Part shown: positions 34,302 to 42,097 of the stretch, in pieces
Numbering within the stretch: the first letter of the stretch is position 1
How the letters are laid out: every line of letters starts with the position of its first letter
Source of the DNA: Prevotella sp. CAG:1185
Lineage (GTDB): Bacteria > Bacteroidota > Bacteroidia > Bacteroidales > Bacteroidaceae
Length of the DNA stretch: 46,228 bases
Reading direction: 5' to 3'
Assembly: GCA_000436695.1 (NCBI GenBank)
Contig: HF992584.1
Span: 1-46,228 of the forward strand
Notes under the pieces: model-generated
What the model saw: the letters and a program-made list of their open reading frames with translations, nothing else
What the model was told of the DNA's origin: nothing
The model's database searches: none
Translations under genes and position numbers: made by a program

Positions 34302-34556
34302 GCTTTTTTATTATACATGGCGCAATAAACGTAGGTTTTTTATTGCTTTTTAAAACTTTAAGACCAATGTCCTCGCCTTTTAGACATCCATATTTTCAGC
34401 TCCTTTCTCGCCGTTATGCCGCCACATGCCGGTAAGCAAATTAAAAACACGCTGAAAATCGTAACCATTTTATGTGTTTTTTCTTTCAGTCTAAATATTT
34501 AATATGCCTTATAAGGCTGTATGTTAAGCAAATGACACACATCTGCTTTCATACTG

Positions 34557-34644
34557 TTAGTGGCCTGTTTACGACCCGTAAGTGGCCCACTTTTGATGCA
34601 AAACCGGCCCACTTTTCAGTCGTAAGTCATAGGCTTTTTGTTAT
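34557..34644. repeat. 22-bp tetrameric intergenic array, copy D
   Basis: T-blocks fall at about 34568 (GTTT), 34590, 34612 and 34634, 22 bases apart. The two central units read GTAAGTGGCCCACTTTT and CAAAACCGGCCCACTTTT. It is more divergent than copies B and C. It lies in the gap 34251-34941, upstream of the NtrC-type gene; no gene is visible there. No leader palindrome was found. Confidence 0.55.
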
Positions 34645-34866
34645 CAATCAAGCGAAGATATAATACAAAGGATTGTCAAACCGAAAAAATTGCCAATACG
34701 GACTATTTTTGAATAACTGAAAGACAAGCACCTAACCCGAAGGCTGTCAGTAACGATACGTGCAGACAGAGCCTGCACACTCTTCGAGACACTTTTGTTG
34801 GTGACATACGCTTTATCACAAATATAATTAGTTTATCATCCTGTATGTCAAGATACTGCTCAATGA

Positions 34867-34904
34867 AAATGGCACCCGTTGAAAACTGTCAACGAGTGCC
34901 ATTT
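34867..34904 (-). terminator. Terminator after the periplasmic hypothetical gene
   Basis: Sixteen-base arms (34889-34904 and 34867-34882 on the minus strand, one G-U pair) with a 6-base loop lie about 40 bases past the stop at 34942, followed by TTTTCATT. Confidence 0.65.
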
Positions 34905-34941
34905 AAGTATGGATATTTATTAGGCCATGATAACATGGCTG

Positions 34942-35613
34942 TTATTTTTCGGGCACGTAGAATTTATCCATCAGCGGAAGCACCATTTCCGGATTTTTGC
35001 GTAAATGTTTTGTTTTTATCTCTTTTTTATCTACCATTTCTACCAGCTTAGGAAACTCCCTGAAATATAGTTTTATGTCTTTCTTCATAATTAAAACAAG
35101 TCCTTTTCTGCCGAGCCAATAAGATTTGGCTATCTCATCCCCTTTCTTGAGATAGTAATATTGAAAAATATAATTGACATTGGTACCACTCATATTTACC
35201 GTATAATCAGTGGTTAGTGTTTTATATCCTTTGATGTTCTTTCCTTCGTAAATTAGCTGTAGAAATACCGGCTTCTTATAAGGCTTTGGATCTTTGTTTA
35301 ATTGATTGGGCATATTCCTTTGTGCCTTTACCGATTCGTAAATTAAGGGTAAAGAGTCATTGAGAGTTGACGTGTAAACTATTCTTTTCACTTCTTCTGA
35401 TGTGTATTTACGGGCTTTACCTTTGTAGGTGTTGCTTATTTTTAAGTCATATACCGGTGAAATTAGGCGTGCTGTGGAAGCGATTGAGCAGTAACCTTCA
35501 ATTACCGTGCCGTCGGTCAGCGTGCATGTTACTTTGTATTTGTCAGATTTGTTGCCTGCTATCGTTGGCAGTGCCATTAATAGTAGCGAAAGGATGAAGA
35601 TGAGTTTTTTCAT
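34942..35613 (-). CDS. Exported hypothetical protein
   Basis: A 223-residue protein with a signal peptide (MKKLIFILSLLLMALPTIAG). The N-terminal mature part holds a small beta-barrel-like segment (KVTCTLTDGTVIEGYCS, then KISNTYKGKARKYTSEEVKRIVY), similar to short periplasmic proteins common in Bacteroidales; the rest is basic and helical (LRKNPEMVLPLMDKFYVPEK). No catalytic motif. A 12-bp inverted repeat sits 52-94 bases upstream. Function unknown. Confidence 0.65.
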   Translation of the reverse strand: MKKLIFILSLLLMALPTIAGNKSDKYKVTCTLTDGTVIEGYCSIASTARLISPVYDLKISNTYKGKARKYTSEEVKRIVYTSTLNDSLPLIYESVKAQRNMPNQLNKDPKPYKKPVFLQLIYEGKNIKGYKTLTTDYTVNMSGTNVNYIFQYYYLKKGDEIAKSYWLGRKGLVLIMKKDIKLYFREFPKLVEMVDKKEIKTKHLRKNPEMVLPLMDKFYVPEK

Positions 35614-35664
35614 TGTGTTTTATTTTAAGGTTAATTACAATAAGATTGTTGAACACTGCTAAAC

Positions 35665-35707
35665 AAATTTTATAAGTTATATTTGTTTTACCATCCTTAT
35701 AAAATTT
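35665..35707 (-). promoter_or_regulatory. Inverted repeat upstream of the periplasmic hypothetical gene
   Basis: Perfect 12-base arms AAATTTTATAAG (35665-35676) and complement (35696-35707) separated by 19 bases. It may be an operator or an mRNA hairpin; no -7 box is obvious beside it. Confidence 0.4.
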
Positions 35708-36248
35708 GACATGTAGATTACTGCTGATCAGTATAAAAGTTCGTCGCTTGCCAAATGTGCATTGCACTATTTATGCCGAATGCATAGATAGTATTTTCTT
35801 TCAGTATTTAACGGATGACTTTCTCTGACTTATGCCAATTAGAACCTGTAATGTAAGACATGGCTATTTTGTTAATGTGATATTTGTTTGTCGCTCCGTT
35901 TACGTTTATGGGGCGAGATAAAACTCCCATGTCGGTTTAAGTATTGCTCACAGCCGGTTCTATTGTTTCATTGTCGTTAAATGCAGGAAAAAGTCATAGT
36001 ACAATTAAACGTAGTTTTTTCGTGCACCTCCTTTTTTAGTTAAGAAATTATATCCATAGCCAAAAATACGATTATTTTTCCAATTTTGTATATAAATATC
36101 TATATTTTATAGAAAATGAAACTGAAATAATATCAATATCATTATTTTCGTTCTTCTTTATTTGTTGCATTGAAAGGAGCAGCTGTTGTTCTGACGGAGC
36201 GGAAAATTGTTATTTCACTTGTCTGATTTCGGGCATTTGTAACCAAAG
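35708..36248. other. Gene-free AT-rich gap left of the SatD cassette
   Basis: Many stops in all frames; no gene, tRNA or transposon terminus seen. It ends exactly at the left copy of the 183-bp direct repeat. Confidence 0.5.
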
Positions 36249-36431
36249 AAGAAGGTGCGTCAGAATGTATTTTAGCATACATGTTCTGATGCACCTTCCT
36301 TTATTGTTTATGTCGTAAAGATGTTGCTGCCGTGTGTCGTCGTTGGCGTTTATGGCTGCGCCGTTAGTTCATGTAGGCAGGGTAAAGAGTTATTTCTCGT
36401 TCAGCACTTTGTCAAACTGCTTGGCGAAGAA
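36249..36431. repeat. 183-bp direct repeat, left copy
   Basis: It aligns without gaps to 38137-38319, with seven mismatches that I can count (about 96% identity). It contains the hairpin AAGGTGCGTCAGAA (36252-36265) with complement (36284-36297), and a copy of the last about 14 codons of the esterase gene, here without the rest of that gene. It brackets, with the right copy, a 1.7-kb insert (36432-38136). Confidence 0.9.
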
Positions 36432-36483
36432 TTAGAAATATAAGCCAGATGAGAATAAAAGTTGGAAGTTATAACGCATCATA

Positions 36484-36566
36484 ATAAGTTAAATAGCTTA
36501 TTTTTTACTTTTATAAGCTAATTAACTTATAATATTTTGCCGATAGAGATATTATTCATATCTTTG
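36484..36566 (+). promoter_or_regulatory. SatD promoter with large operator-like inverted repeat
   Basis: The promoter is close to ideal: TTTG (36536-36539), 19 bases, then TATCTTTG (36559-36566), 29 bases before the ATG. Just upstream is an 18-base inverted repeat ATAAGTTAAATAGCTTAT (36484-36501) and 36513-36530, with one mismatch and an 11-base spacer. Each arm itself is near-palindromic (AAGTTA... and AAGCTA-type half-sites), so it could hold two dimer sites. The SatD protein carries an HTH and may bind here. Confidence 0.6.
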
Positions 36567-36595
36567 CATTAAATAGTAGTTAACGTATTAAATCT

Positions 36596-37255
36596 ATGTA
36601 TGCAGCCATTTCTGCCGATATAGTTTCTTCCACATCTTTATGTATCGAAGAAACCATTGCTTTGAAGCAAAGGATAGAAGATTTATTTTCTGTCCTCGAA
36701 AACAGATTTCCGGGATTTTGGGGAAGGATAATAAAAGGAGATTACATAGAGTGCCTTTTGCCTTCGGCCAAGGACAGCTTTAGGGTAGCTCTAATTATTA
36801 AGAGTTGCATTAAGTCTTTTCCTGTTGCAGAACCAAAAAAGAAAAAATTGTTCCAAACATACGGAATACGTATAGCTGTGGGAATAGGTGAGATGCGTAT
36901 AGTAAATAGGGAACACGGTATCATGGATGGAGAGGCAATTTATTTGTCAGGCCGGACATTAAGCGGAATGGGCGCTCCAAACAAAAACGGTACATTCATT
37001 ATTGAACCTGCTGACAAGCAACTTAAACCAGCATTACAAACGGTCGGAATGCTGACTGATGCCTTGCTCAATAATACTACAAGACGGCAGAGTGAGGTCG
37101 TTTATTATAAACTTTTGTCTAAAAGTGAGCAGGAAATAGCAAATATATTAGGTGTAAAGCAGTCTGGAATAAATCAGCATTCGACGTCAGCCAAATGGTA
37201 TTGCATAGAAGAGGCATTGAATTATTTTGAACAACTAAATTTTGAAAATATATGA
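36596..37255 (+). CDS. SatD-family protein: cyclase-like domain plus helix-turn-helix
   Basis: The 219-residue protein fits the SatD family: ISADIVSST (5-13), KGDYIE (47-52), GIRIAVGIGEM (90-100), GEAIYLSGR (112-120). These line up with class III nucleotide cyclase signature blocks: DIVxST and KGD (the metal Asp residues, D8 and D49), RIGIHTGE, and GxxVNxAxR. The Arg (R120) remains, but the Asn has become Tyr (Y116). The C-terminus (174-200) is a helix-turn-helix (SKSEQEIANILGVKQSGIN). It therefore may make or sense a nucleotide and bind DNA. Its stop overlaps the next start by four bases (ATGA). AT-rich, inside the direct-repeat cassette. Cyclase resemblance is by eye; the activity is unproven. 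Confidence 0.75.
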   Translation: MYAAISADIVSSTSLCIEETIALKQRIEDLFSVLENRFPGFWGRIIKGDYIECLLPSAKDSFRVALIIKSCIKSFPVAEPKKKKLFQTYGIRIAVGIGEMRIVNREHGIMDGEAIYLSGRTLSGMGAPNKNGTFIIEPADKQLKPALQTVGMLTDALLNNTTRRQSEVVYYKLLSKSEQEIANILGVKQSGINQHSTSAKWYCIEEALNYFEQLNFENI

Positions 37256-37959
37256 ACAGTTGGTTGTTGTTAAGTCTATTGACGGCTCATGTAATTGGAG
37301 ATTTCTATTTGCAAAGCAACAAATATTGTAAGAGAAAAGAAGAATCAAAACTTAAAAGCTCCTTTCTATATATTCATGCAATAATCATGGGGCTGCTTTC
37401 ATGGATGTTTGTTCCAACCATTGGTTTTGGGCTTTATGCGTTGCTCATAGTTGTAACACATTTTTTGATTGATGCAGTGAAATCATACATGAGCAAAGGA
37501 TTGTGGCAATTTTTAATAGACCAGATTTTACATATCTTAGTTTTGTTCTTTATTGCACACCAATATGTATTGCAGTGCCATTTGCCAATTCAATGTTTAA
37601 ACTTCCGTGACAATATATCCATTCCGGTATTTATATTCGCCGTATTATGTTGTCTGAAACCGACAAATATTCTGATAAAGCTTATATTGGAACGGTATAA
37701 AATAGGAGAAACCGAATCTTGCGAAAATATGAAAAATGCAGGGGCACTCATTGGAAATTTAGAAAGAATCTTGACATTGGTATTTGTTCTAATCGGCCAA
37801 TATGAAGCTGTTGGATTTATCATAGCTGCAAAATCTTTACTTCGATTTAAGGACACAGATACAGCCAAGACAGAATATGTGTTAGCTGGAACCTTGTTGA
37901 GTTTTGGCATTGCCACATTGTCGGGCTTAATGGTGAAACAATTATCGTTAGTATTCTAA
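37252..37959 (+). CDS. DUF3307 multi-pass membrane protein
   Basis: The 235-residue protein matches DUF3307 by HVIGDFYLQSNKYCKRK near the N-terminus and the second HFLIDAVKSY motif (about 81-90). It has roughly six to seven hydrophobic segments (for example LLLSLLTAHVIGDFYL, IHAIIMGLLSWMFV, GLYALLIVVTHFLIDAV, ILHILVLFFIAHQYV, IPVFIFAVLCCL). The His and Asp residues in the membrane core are conserved in the family. Start codon lies inside the SatD stop (ATGA), so expression is translationally coupled. A cyclase-like plus membrane-protein pair recalls anti-phage signalling operons (Pycsar-type) in layout, but this pair is not described as such to my knowledge. Confidence 0.75.
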   Translation: MNSWLLLSLLTAHVIGDFYLQSNKYCKRKEESKLKSSFLYIHAIIMGLLSWMFVPTIGFGLYALLIVVTHFLIDAVKSYMSKGLWQFLIDQILHILVLFFIAHQYVLQCHLPIQCLNFRDNISIPVFIFAVLCCLKPTNILIKLILERYKIGETESCENMKNAGALIGNLERILTLVFVLIGQYEAVGFIIAAKSLLRFKDTDTAKTEYVLAGTLLSFGIATLSGLMVKQLSLVF

Positions 37960-37968
37960 TTCTGCATA

Positions 37969-38040
37969 ATGAGAGATTTAACAGACAAGGAGAAATATAT
38001 TGTAAAAGGATTGTTTGACAGAAAAACAAATCCAATTTAA
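37969..38040 (+). CDS. Possible short peptide or truncated gene end
   Basis: A 23-residue frame, MRDLTDKEKYIVKGLF and six more residues, starts nine bases after the DUF3307 stop. The beginning looks like a genuine helix-forming protein start, and the reading frame ends early, so it may be a truncated third gene of the cassette or a micropeptide. Weak evidence. Confidence 0.25.
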   Translation: MRDLTDKEKYIVKGLFDRKTNPI

Positions 38041-38136
38041 GCGAATTACGTAAATAAGACTGTTACGAGATAATCTTGATTGTTTTTCATTGCGCTATGA
38101 ATTAGCTACAAAGAAATCATCAGGTTTTATATAAAA

Positions 38137-38319
38137 AAGAAGGTGCGTCAGAATGTATTTTAGCATACATGTTCTGATGCACCTTCCTTTATTGTTTATG
38201 TCTTAAAGATGTTTCTGTCGTGTGTCGTCGTTGGTGTTTATGGCTGCGCCGTGAGTTCGTGTAGGCAGGATAAAGAGTTATTTCTCGTTCAGCACTTTGT
38301 CAAACTGCTTGGCGAAGAA
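38137..38319. repeat. 183-bp direct repeat, right copy (esterase 3' end and terminator)
   Basis: It spans the last 14 codons and stop of the esterase (stop 38278-38280) and its downstream hairpin: arms 38140-38153 and 38172-38185, with a G-U pair. On the minus strand the hairpin is followed by a T-run (CTTCTTTTTTAT), so it is the esterase terminator. The left copy at 36249-36431 is a gap-free duplicate. Confidence 0.9.
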
Positions 38320-39105
38320 CATCATCTGATAGTCAATCGAGTTGCGCCAGTAGTCGCCTGTGTGGCCGCCGGGGCGCACGTAGAAGTCGTGCTTCACGTT
38401 GAGTTCGCGCAGACGCTTGTGGGTCTGAAGGTTAACGGGATAGAAGAAGTCGCTGTATCCGCAGTCGATTATGATGTTCTGGCGCGAGGTGAGCAGCCGG
38501 TCGAGCGAGTAATAGACAGAGTGAGACTTCCACACTGTCTCGTTCTGAAACTTGTTGCCCAGCACCTTTTCCATCTCCCAGCAGTTTGGATACTGGCATA
38601 TGTCCATGCATCCGCTCGTTGAGCCTATGTTGCCGAACACGTCGGGATGCTGCATGCCGTTCCATATAGCCCCGTGTCCGCCCATGCTCAGACCTGTTAT
38701 TGCTCTCAGTTCGCGGCGCGCGTAGGTGGGGTAGTGGGCGTCGATATACTCGGGCAGTTCCTTTGATATGAACGTTTCAAACTGCATCGAGGGGTCAACG
38801 GGCGAGTCGACATACCAGCTGTTCTGTCCGTCGGGGCAGACTATGATGGTGCGGTAAGTGTCGGCCAGACGCGCCACATCGGTTATTCCAGGCCATGTCG
38901 TGCTGTTGCCGCTGTATCCGTGCAGCAGATAGACCACGGGAAACTTGGTGCTGCCTGTTGCGTCGGGCGTGTATACTATGGTGTTGAGGCTGCGCTTCAT
39001 CTTCTGGCTGTACACATTAATCGTGTCAACCTTTGCGGCGTGTGCCGCCGTTACTGCCAGCATTATGAGCAGTGCCGGCAGGATTGTTTTCATTATGTTT
39101 CTCAT
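38278..39105 (-). CDS. Secreted alpha/beta-hydrolase esterase (esterase D / CE1-like)
   Basis: A 275-residue protein with a signal peptide (ends AVTAAHA). The alpha/beta-hydrolase elements are present: oxyanion-loop YLLHGYSGN, nucleophile elbow GLSMGGHGA, and a catalytic His in RPGGHTGDYW. DCGYSDFF is a likely acid/structural site. It resembles the esterase D/S-formylglutathione hydrolase and CE1 (feruloyl/acetyl esterase) group; the secreted form suggests carbohydrate ester removal, though the precise substrate is unclear. Its 3' end is duplicated at 36398-36431, 1.9 kb away. It starts 4 bases after the adjacent glycosyltransferase gene stops, so it closes the minus-strand cluster. Confidence 0.85.
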   Translation of the reverse strand: MRNIMKTILPALLIMLAVTAAHAAKVDTINVYSQKMKRSLNTIVYTPDATGSTKFPVVYLLHGYSGNSTTWPGITDVARLADTYRTIIVCPDGQNSWYVDSPVDPSMQFETFISKELPEYIDAHYPTYARRELRAITGLSMGGHGAIWNGMQHPDVFGNIGSTSGCMDICQYPNCWEMEKVLGNKFQNETVWKSHSVYYSLDRLLTSRQNIIIDCGYSDFFYPVNLQTHKRLRELNVKHDFYVRPGGHTGDYWRNSIDYQMMFFAKQFDKVLNEK

Positions 39106-39109
39106 GTGT

Positions 39110-40156
39110 TTATGCTTGTTTTATGTTTTTCTTCTCGTCGAGCCGCCTTTCAGCTTCTGCCAGCGCAGTCTTGAAGAAGTGTCCTTGGGCTATCAGATTG
39201 CCCATGCGTTCGGCGTTGGCCTGCATTTCGGCATATTGTTCAGGCGTTATTTTGGGCAGGATGTCGTCAAGCTCTTTGAGCGAGTCGACACACAGGCCTA
39301 TGCCGTGCTTGCTGATAAACGGCGCCAGGGCGGCCTGCTTCCATATAATCACCGGCAGCGAGCAGCGCAGATAGAGCGATGTCTTGTGCGGATCGTTTAT
39401 CTTGAGATATTCGCCCCAGTCGCCCGTGCATCCGTCTTCCGAGGCACCGTCCCACACAAGTCCGAAGTGGCCGCGTGCCGTGGCTATAAGCTCGTCAGAC
39501 TTTACGAAGCCCATCATGTCGAACTTGTCGGCGCCCTTTGCCTTGTCTATCTCGAATCCGTTGCCGTAGAGCCTCACTCTGAACGAGTGGATATATTCGC
39601 CCCAATGATACAGAAACGTGTTCTTTCTCGGGTTGAGCGCCCCTGCATACACCACGGTGAGGTCTTTGCTGTAGGTCTGTCTTTGCGCCTTGGTGTCCGA
39701 CAGATAGTCCCATATGCCCAGTGTGCCTACGATGGCTCTGCAGTGATGTTCCTCAATCCATTTCTTCATGCTGTCGTTGAGCGCTATGATATAGTCGGCA
39801 TGGTTGAGCCTTCTTATCTCCTTTTCGGGCGTAAGTGCCTTGCGGCGGAAACTGCCGAGGTCGTGCACCAGCACTATCACCTGAATGTTTTTCAGATGTG
39901 CCACACGGCATACGAACGTGAAGTACTTCTTAAAAGGATACTGCAACACCAGTCTGTCTCCTCTCCTCATGCAGAACACCGACTTGATGACGCTGAAGAG
40001 GGTGGTGAAGAAGTGGCGCAGAGTGTTTTTTGATATGCTCTGAGGCAGTCCGACGTTTCTGAAGTTCATGTCCTTCATAATCTTCTCCATGTCGGTCTTT
40101 GCCTTGTTTCCGGCACTGCCTAATCCTTTGTAGTTGCGCGACAGATAACAGTTCAT
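39110..40156 (-). CDS. Galactofuranosyltransferase-like glycosyltransferase (WbbI/Gtf3 type)
   Basis: The 348-residue protein opens MNCYLSRNYKGLGSAGNKAKTD, typical of the beta-1,6-galactofuranosyltransferase (WbbI-like) group in Bacteroidales. The fold is GT-B: an N-terminal acceptor half (VLVHDLGSFRRK) and a C-terminal donor half (YAGALNPRKNTF, LYGNGFE, FGLVWDGASEDGCTGDWGEYLKIN). No membrane segment. It is expected to add galactofuranose or a related sugar in LPS core or capsule assembly at the inner face of the cytoplasmic membrane. Donor assignment is tentative. Confidence 0.78.
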   Translation of the reverse strand: MNCYLSRNYKGLGSAGNKAKTDMEKIMKDMNFRNVGLPQSISKNTLRHFFTTLFSVIKSVFCMRRGDRLVLQYPFKKYFTFVCRVAHLKNIQVIVLVHDLGSFRRKALTPEKEIRRLNHADYIIALNDSMKKWIEEHHCRAIVGTLGIWDYLSDTKAQRQTYSKDLTVVYAGALNPRKNTFLYHWGEYIHSFRVRLYGNGFEIDKAKGADKFDMMGFVKSDELIATARGHFGLVWDGASEDGCTGDWGEYLKINDPHKTSLYLRCSLPVIIWKQAALAPFISKHGIGLCVDSLKELDDILPKITPEQYAEMQANAERMGNLIAQGHFFKTALAEAERRLDEKKNIKQA

Positions 40157-40220
40157 GGCTTATGTAATATAAAAAAATTATTATTGTTGTTCGGTGTGAA
40201 AGTCAAGCAGCGTGCGCCTT

Positions 40221-41003
40221 TCAGCGCTTTTTCTGCTTGCCGGTTATCTTTCTGAAGGCTTTCTTGAATTTGCCTGTTACGGCCCGTTTGTGTTCAAACT
40301 CTTCGAGTTTCTTTATCACCAGTGCCACGGTCTTGTCGGCATCGAGACCCCTTATTTCGGCGTAGCGCCTTATCACATAGTCCATAAGACGCTTGTCGTG
40401 TGTGAGCCGTTTCAGGTTTTCGGCGCAGTCGTCCTCGGTAGGCTGTATGAACTTTGAGCGGTTGGTGTCTATCAGCCAGAAACTGAAGCCGCCGTCGGCC
40501 GTTCTCTCATACAGGATGTTCGTAAGGTTAAGGTCGCCGTGCATCACCCCTTTTTCGTGCAGCCGGGCCAGCAGATGCGCCAGCGCGTCGGCCGCGTCGT
40601 GGTCAAAGTCGTCGCGTCTGAGCAGACCGGTGAGCGGCGGCAGCATGCACGACTCCGACACAAAGTAGCAGTCGGACATCAGTATGCCGTTGCCAAGTTC
40701 AAGATATGCCACCTCGCGGGGCGTGTTGAATCCCCTCTGGCGCAGCATGGCGGCAAAGAGATATGCCCTTGCGGCCTTGCTCTTCTTGAAGAACGAGTAG
40801 GCCACGCGCTGCACGGGGTTGGGCCGCTTGTAGTGTTTCACCACAAGCGTGCGGCCGTCAACGCAGAACGATTTCACCGTGTTGCGTCCCTTGTAGAGCG
40901 TGTTGCCCCCCTGACTGAATGTCTGCGGCAGGCTTCTCACAAAGCCGCTGAGCGTGCTGAAAGCGCTGTCCACAGTCATGGTCATTATCTTTTCCTTGCT
41001 CAT
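40221..41003 (-). CDS. InaA-family lipopolysaccharide kinase-like protein
   Basis: I use the ATG at 41003 (MSKEKIMTM), seven bases after the epimerase stop; an earlier in-frame ATG at 41048 overlaps that gene. The kinase core is clear: a strand with the ATP-binding Lys (TLVVKHYKRP), the catalytic loop HGDLNLTNIL and the metal motif LIDTNR (DFG equivalent). InaA/WaaP-type kinases phosphorylate heptose or Kdo in LPS core. It ends in a basic tail (KKAFRKITGKQKKR). Placement with glycosyltransferases and a lipid A acyltransferase supports a core-modifying role. Confidence 0.82.
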   Translation of the reverse strand: MSKEKIMTMTVDSAFSTLSGFVRSLPQTFSQGGNTLYKGRNTVKSFCVDGRTLVVKHYKRPNPVQRVAYSFFKKSKAARAYLFAAMLRQRGFNTPREVAYLELGNGILMSDCYFVSESCMLPPLTGLLRRDDFDHDAADALAHLLARLHEKGVMHGDLNLTNILYERTADGGFSFWLIDTNRSKFIQPTEDDCAENLKRLTHDKRLMDYVIRRYAEIRGLDADKTVALVIKKLEEFEHKRAVTGKFKKAFRKITGKQKKR

Positions 41004-41010
41004 GGGCGGC

Positions 41011-42045
41011 TCAGAGGTTAATGTGCTCGTAGTCCTTAAACCACTCAATGAAGTTCTTTATGCCCTCGTGCAGCGTAACCTTCGGCTTGTAGCCTATCTC
41101 GGTTTCGAGTTTTGTGGTGTCGGCCCAGGTGCGGCTTACGTCGCCCGGCTGCATGGGCATCATTATCTTTTCGGCCTTGCGGCCCAGATTGTTCTCAATT
41201 TCGGCTATGAAGTCCATCAGGTTGACAGGACTTCCAAGGCCTATGTTATACACCTTGTAGGGCAGTCCGTTGGGTGTTCCCGTTCTGTCGGGTGTCTTGT
41301 CGAGCACCATGAGCGTTCCTCCGGCAATGTCGTCGATGTAGGTAAAGTCGCGCATCATGTCGCCGTTGTTGAACACCTTGATGGGCTTGCCGCCGCTAAT
41401 GGCCCTTGCAAACAGCATGGGCGCCATATCGGGGCGTCCGGCCGGACCGTAGACGGTGAAATAGCGCAGTCCGGTGCAGGCTATGCCGTAGAGCTTGCAG
41501 TAGGCGTGAGCCATAAGCTCGTTGCTCTTCTTGCTTGCGGCATAAAGGCTTACGGGACTTATCACCACGTCGTCCTCAGAGAAAGGCACCTTGCTGTTCA
41601 TGCCGTAGACCGAGCTTGACGAGGCATAGACAAGATGCTCCACGTTGAAGTTGCGGCAGCACTCAAGAATGTTCAGAAAGCCCATCCAGTTGCTGTGCAT
41701 GTAGGCATAGGGATTTTCTATCGAGTAGCGCACGCCTGCCTGTGCCGCCAGATGTATTATCTTGTCAAACTTAACCTGGTCGAACAGCATGTCGAGTGCG
41801 CCCTTGTCCTCGATGTCGAGGCGCAGAAAAGTATAGTTGGGCCATTTGCTGCTCACGGTGCGGTGCCCCATGGGCAGGCTGGCGTCGGCCTCAATTCCCG
41901 CCCGGCGCAGGCGATAGTATTTAAGTTCGGGCGAGTAGTAGTCGTTGATGTTGTCAATTCCCACCACCTCGTCGCCTCTTTCGGCCAGCATTTCGGCGCA
42001 ACGGCTGCCGATAAATCCGGCCGCGCCGGTTACAAGTATCTTCAT
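41011..42045 (-). CDS. UDP-glucuronate 4-epimerase-like NAD-dependent sugar epimerase
   Basis: A 344-residue short-chain-dehydrogenase-fold enzyme. Motifs: nucleotide-binding TGAAGFIGS (6-14), HLAAQAGVRYS, catalytic S-x-Y-x3-K set (ASSSSVYG, then YAASKK), and RYFTVYGPAGRPDMA. The opening DNINDYYSPELKYYRL and HLAAQAGVRYS are the hallmark of the UDP-glucuronate 4-epimerase group (UDP-GlcA to UDP-GalA), distinct from GalE. The product would feed galacturonate to glycosyltransferases in the same cluster. Could also act on another UDP-hexuronic acid. Confidence 0.88.
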   Translation of the reverse strand: MKILVTGAAGFIGSRCAEMLAERGDEVVGIDNINDYYSPELKYYRLRRAGIEADASLPMGHRTVSSKWPNYTFLRLDIEDKGALDMLFDQVKFDKIIHLAAQAGVRYSIENPYAYMHSNWMGFLNILECCRNFNVEHLVYASSSSVYGMNSKVPFSEDDVVISPVSLYAASKKSNELMAHAYCKLYGIACTGLRYFTVYGPAGRPDMAPMLFARAISGGKPIKVFNNGDMMRDFTYIDDIAGGTLMVLDKTPDRTGTPNGLPYKVYNIGLGSPVNLMDFIAEIENNLGRKAEKIMMPMQPGDVSRTWADTTKLETEIGYKPKVTLHEGIKNFIEWFKDYEHINL

Positions 42046-42097
42046 TTTTTGTTTTGTTTTATTTGTTGCGGAGCTTGTTTCCTTGCTCTGCTGTCAT

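Noticed and set aside
36432..38136. Ordinary insertion sequence or transposon
   Set aside because: No transposase gene and no terminal inverted repeats at the insert borders; the 183-bp direct repeats are too long for a transposon target duplication.
38945..40033. 362-residue plus-strand frame
   Set aside because: Opposite the esterase and galactofuranosyltransferase genes, which have clear family motifs.
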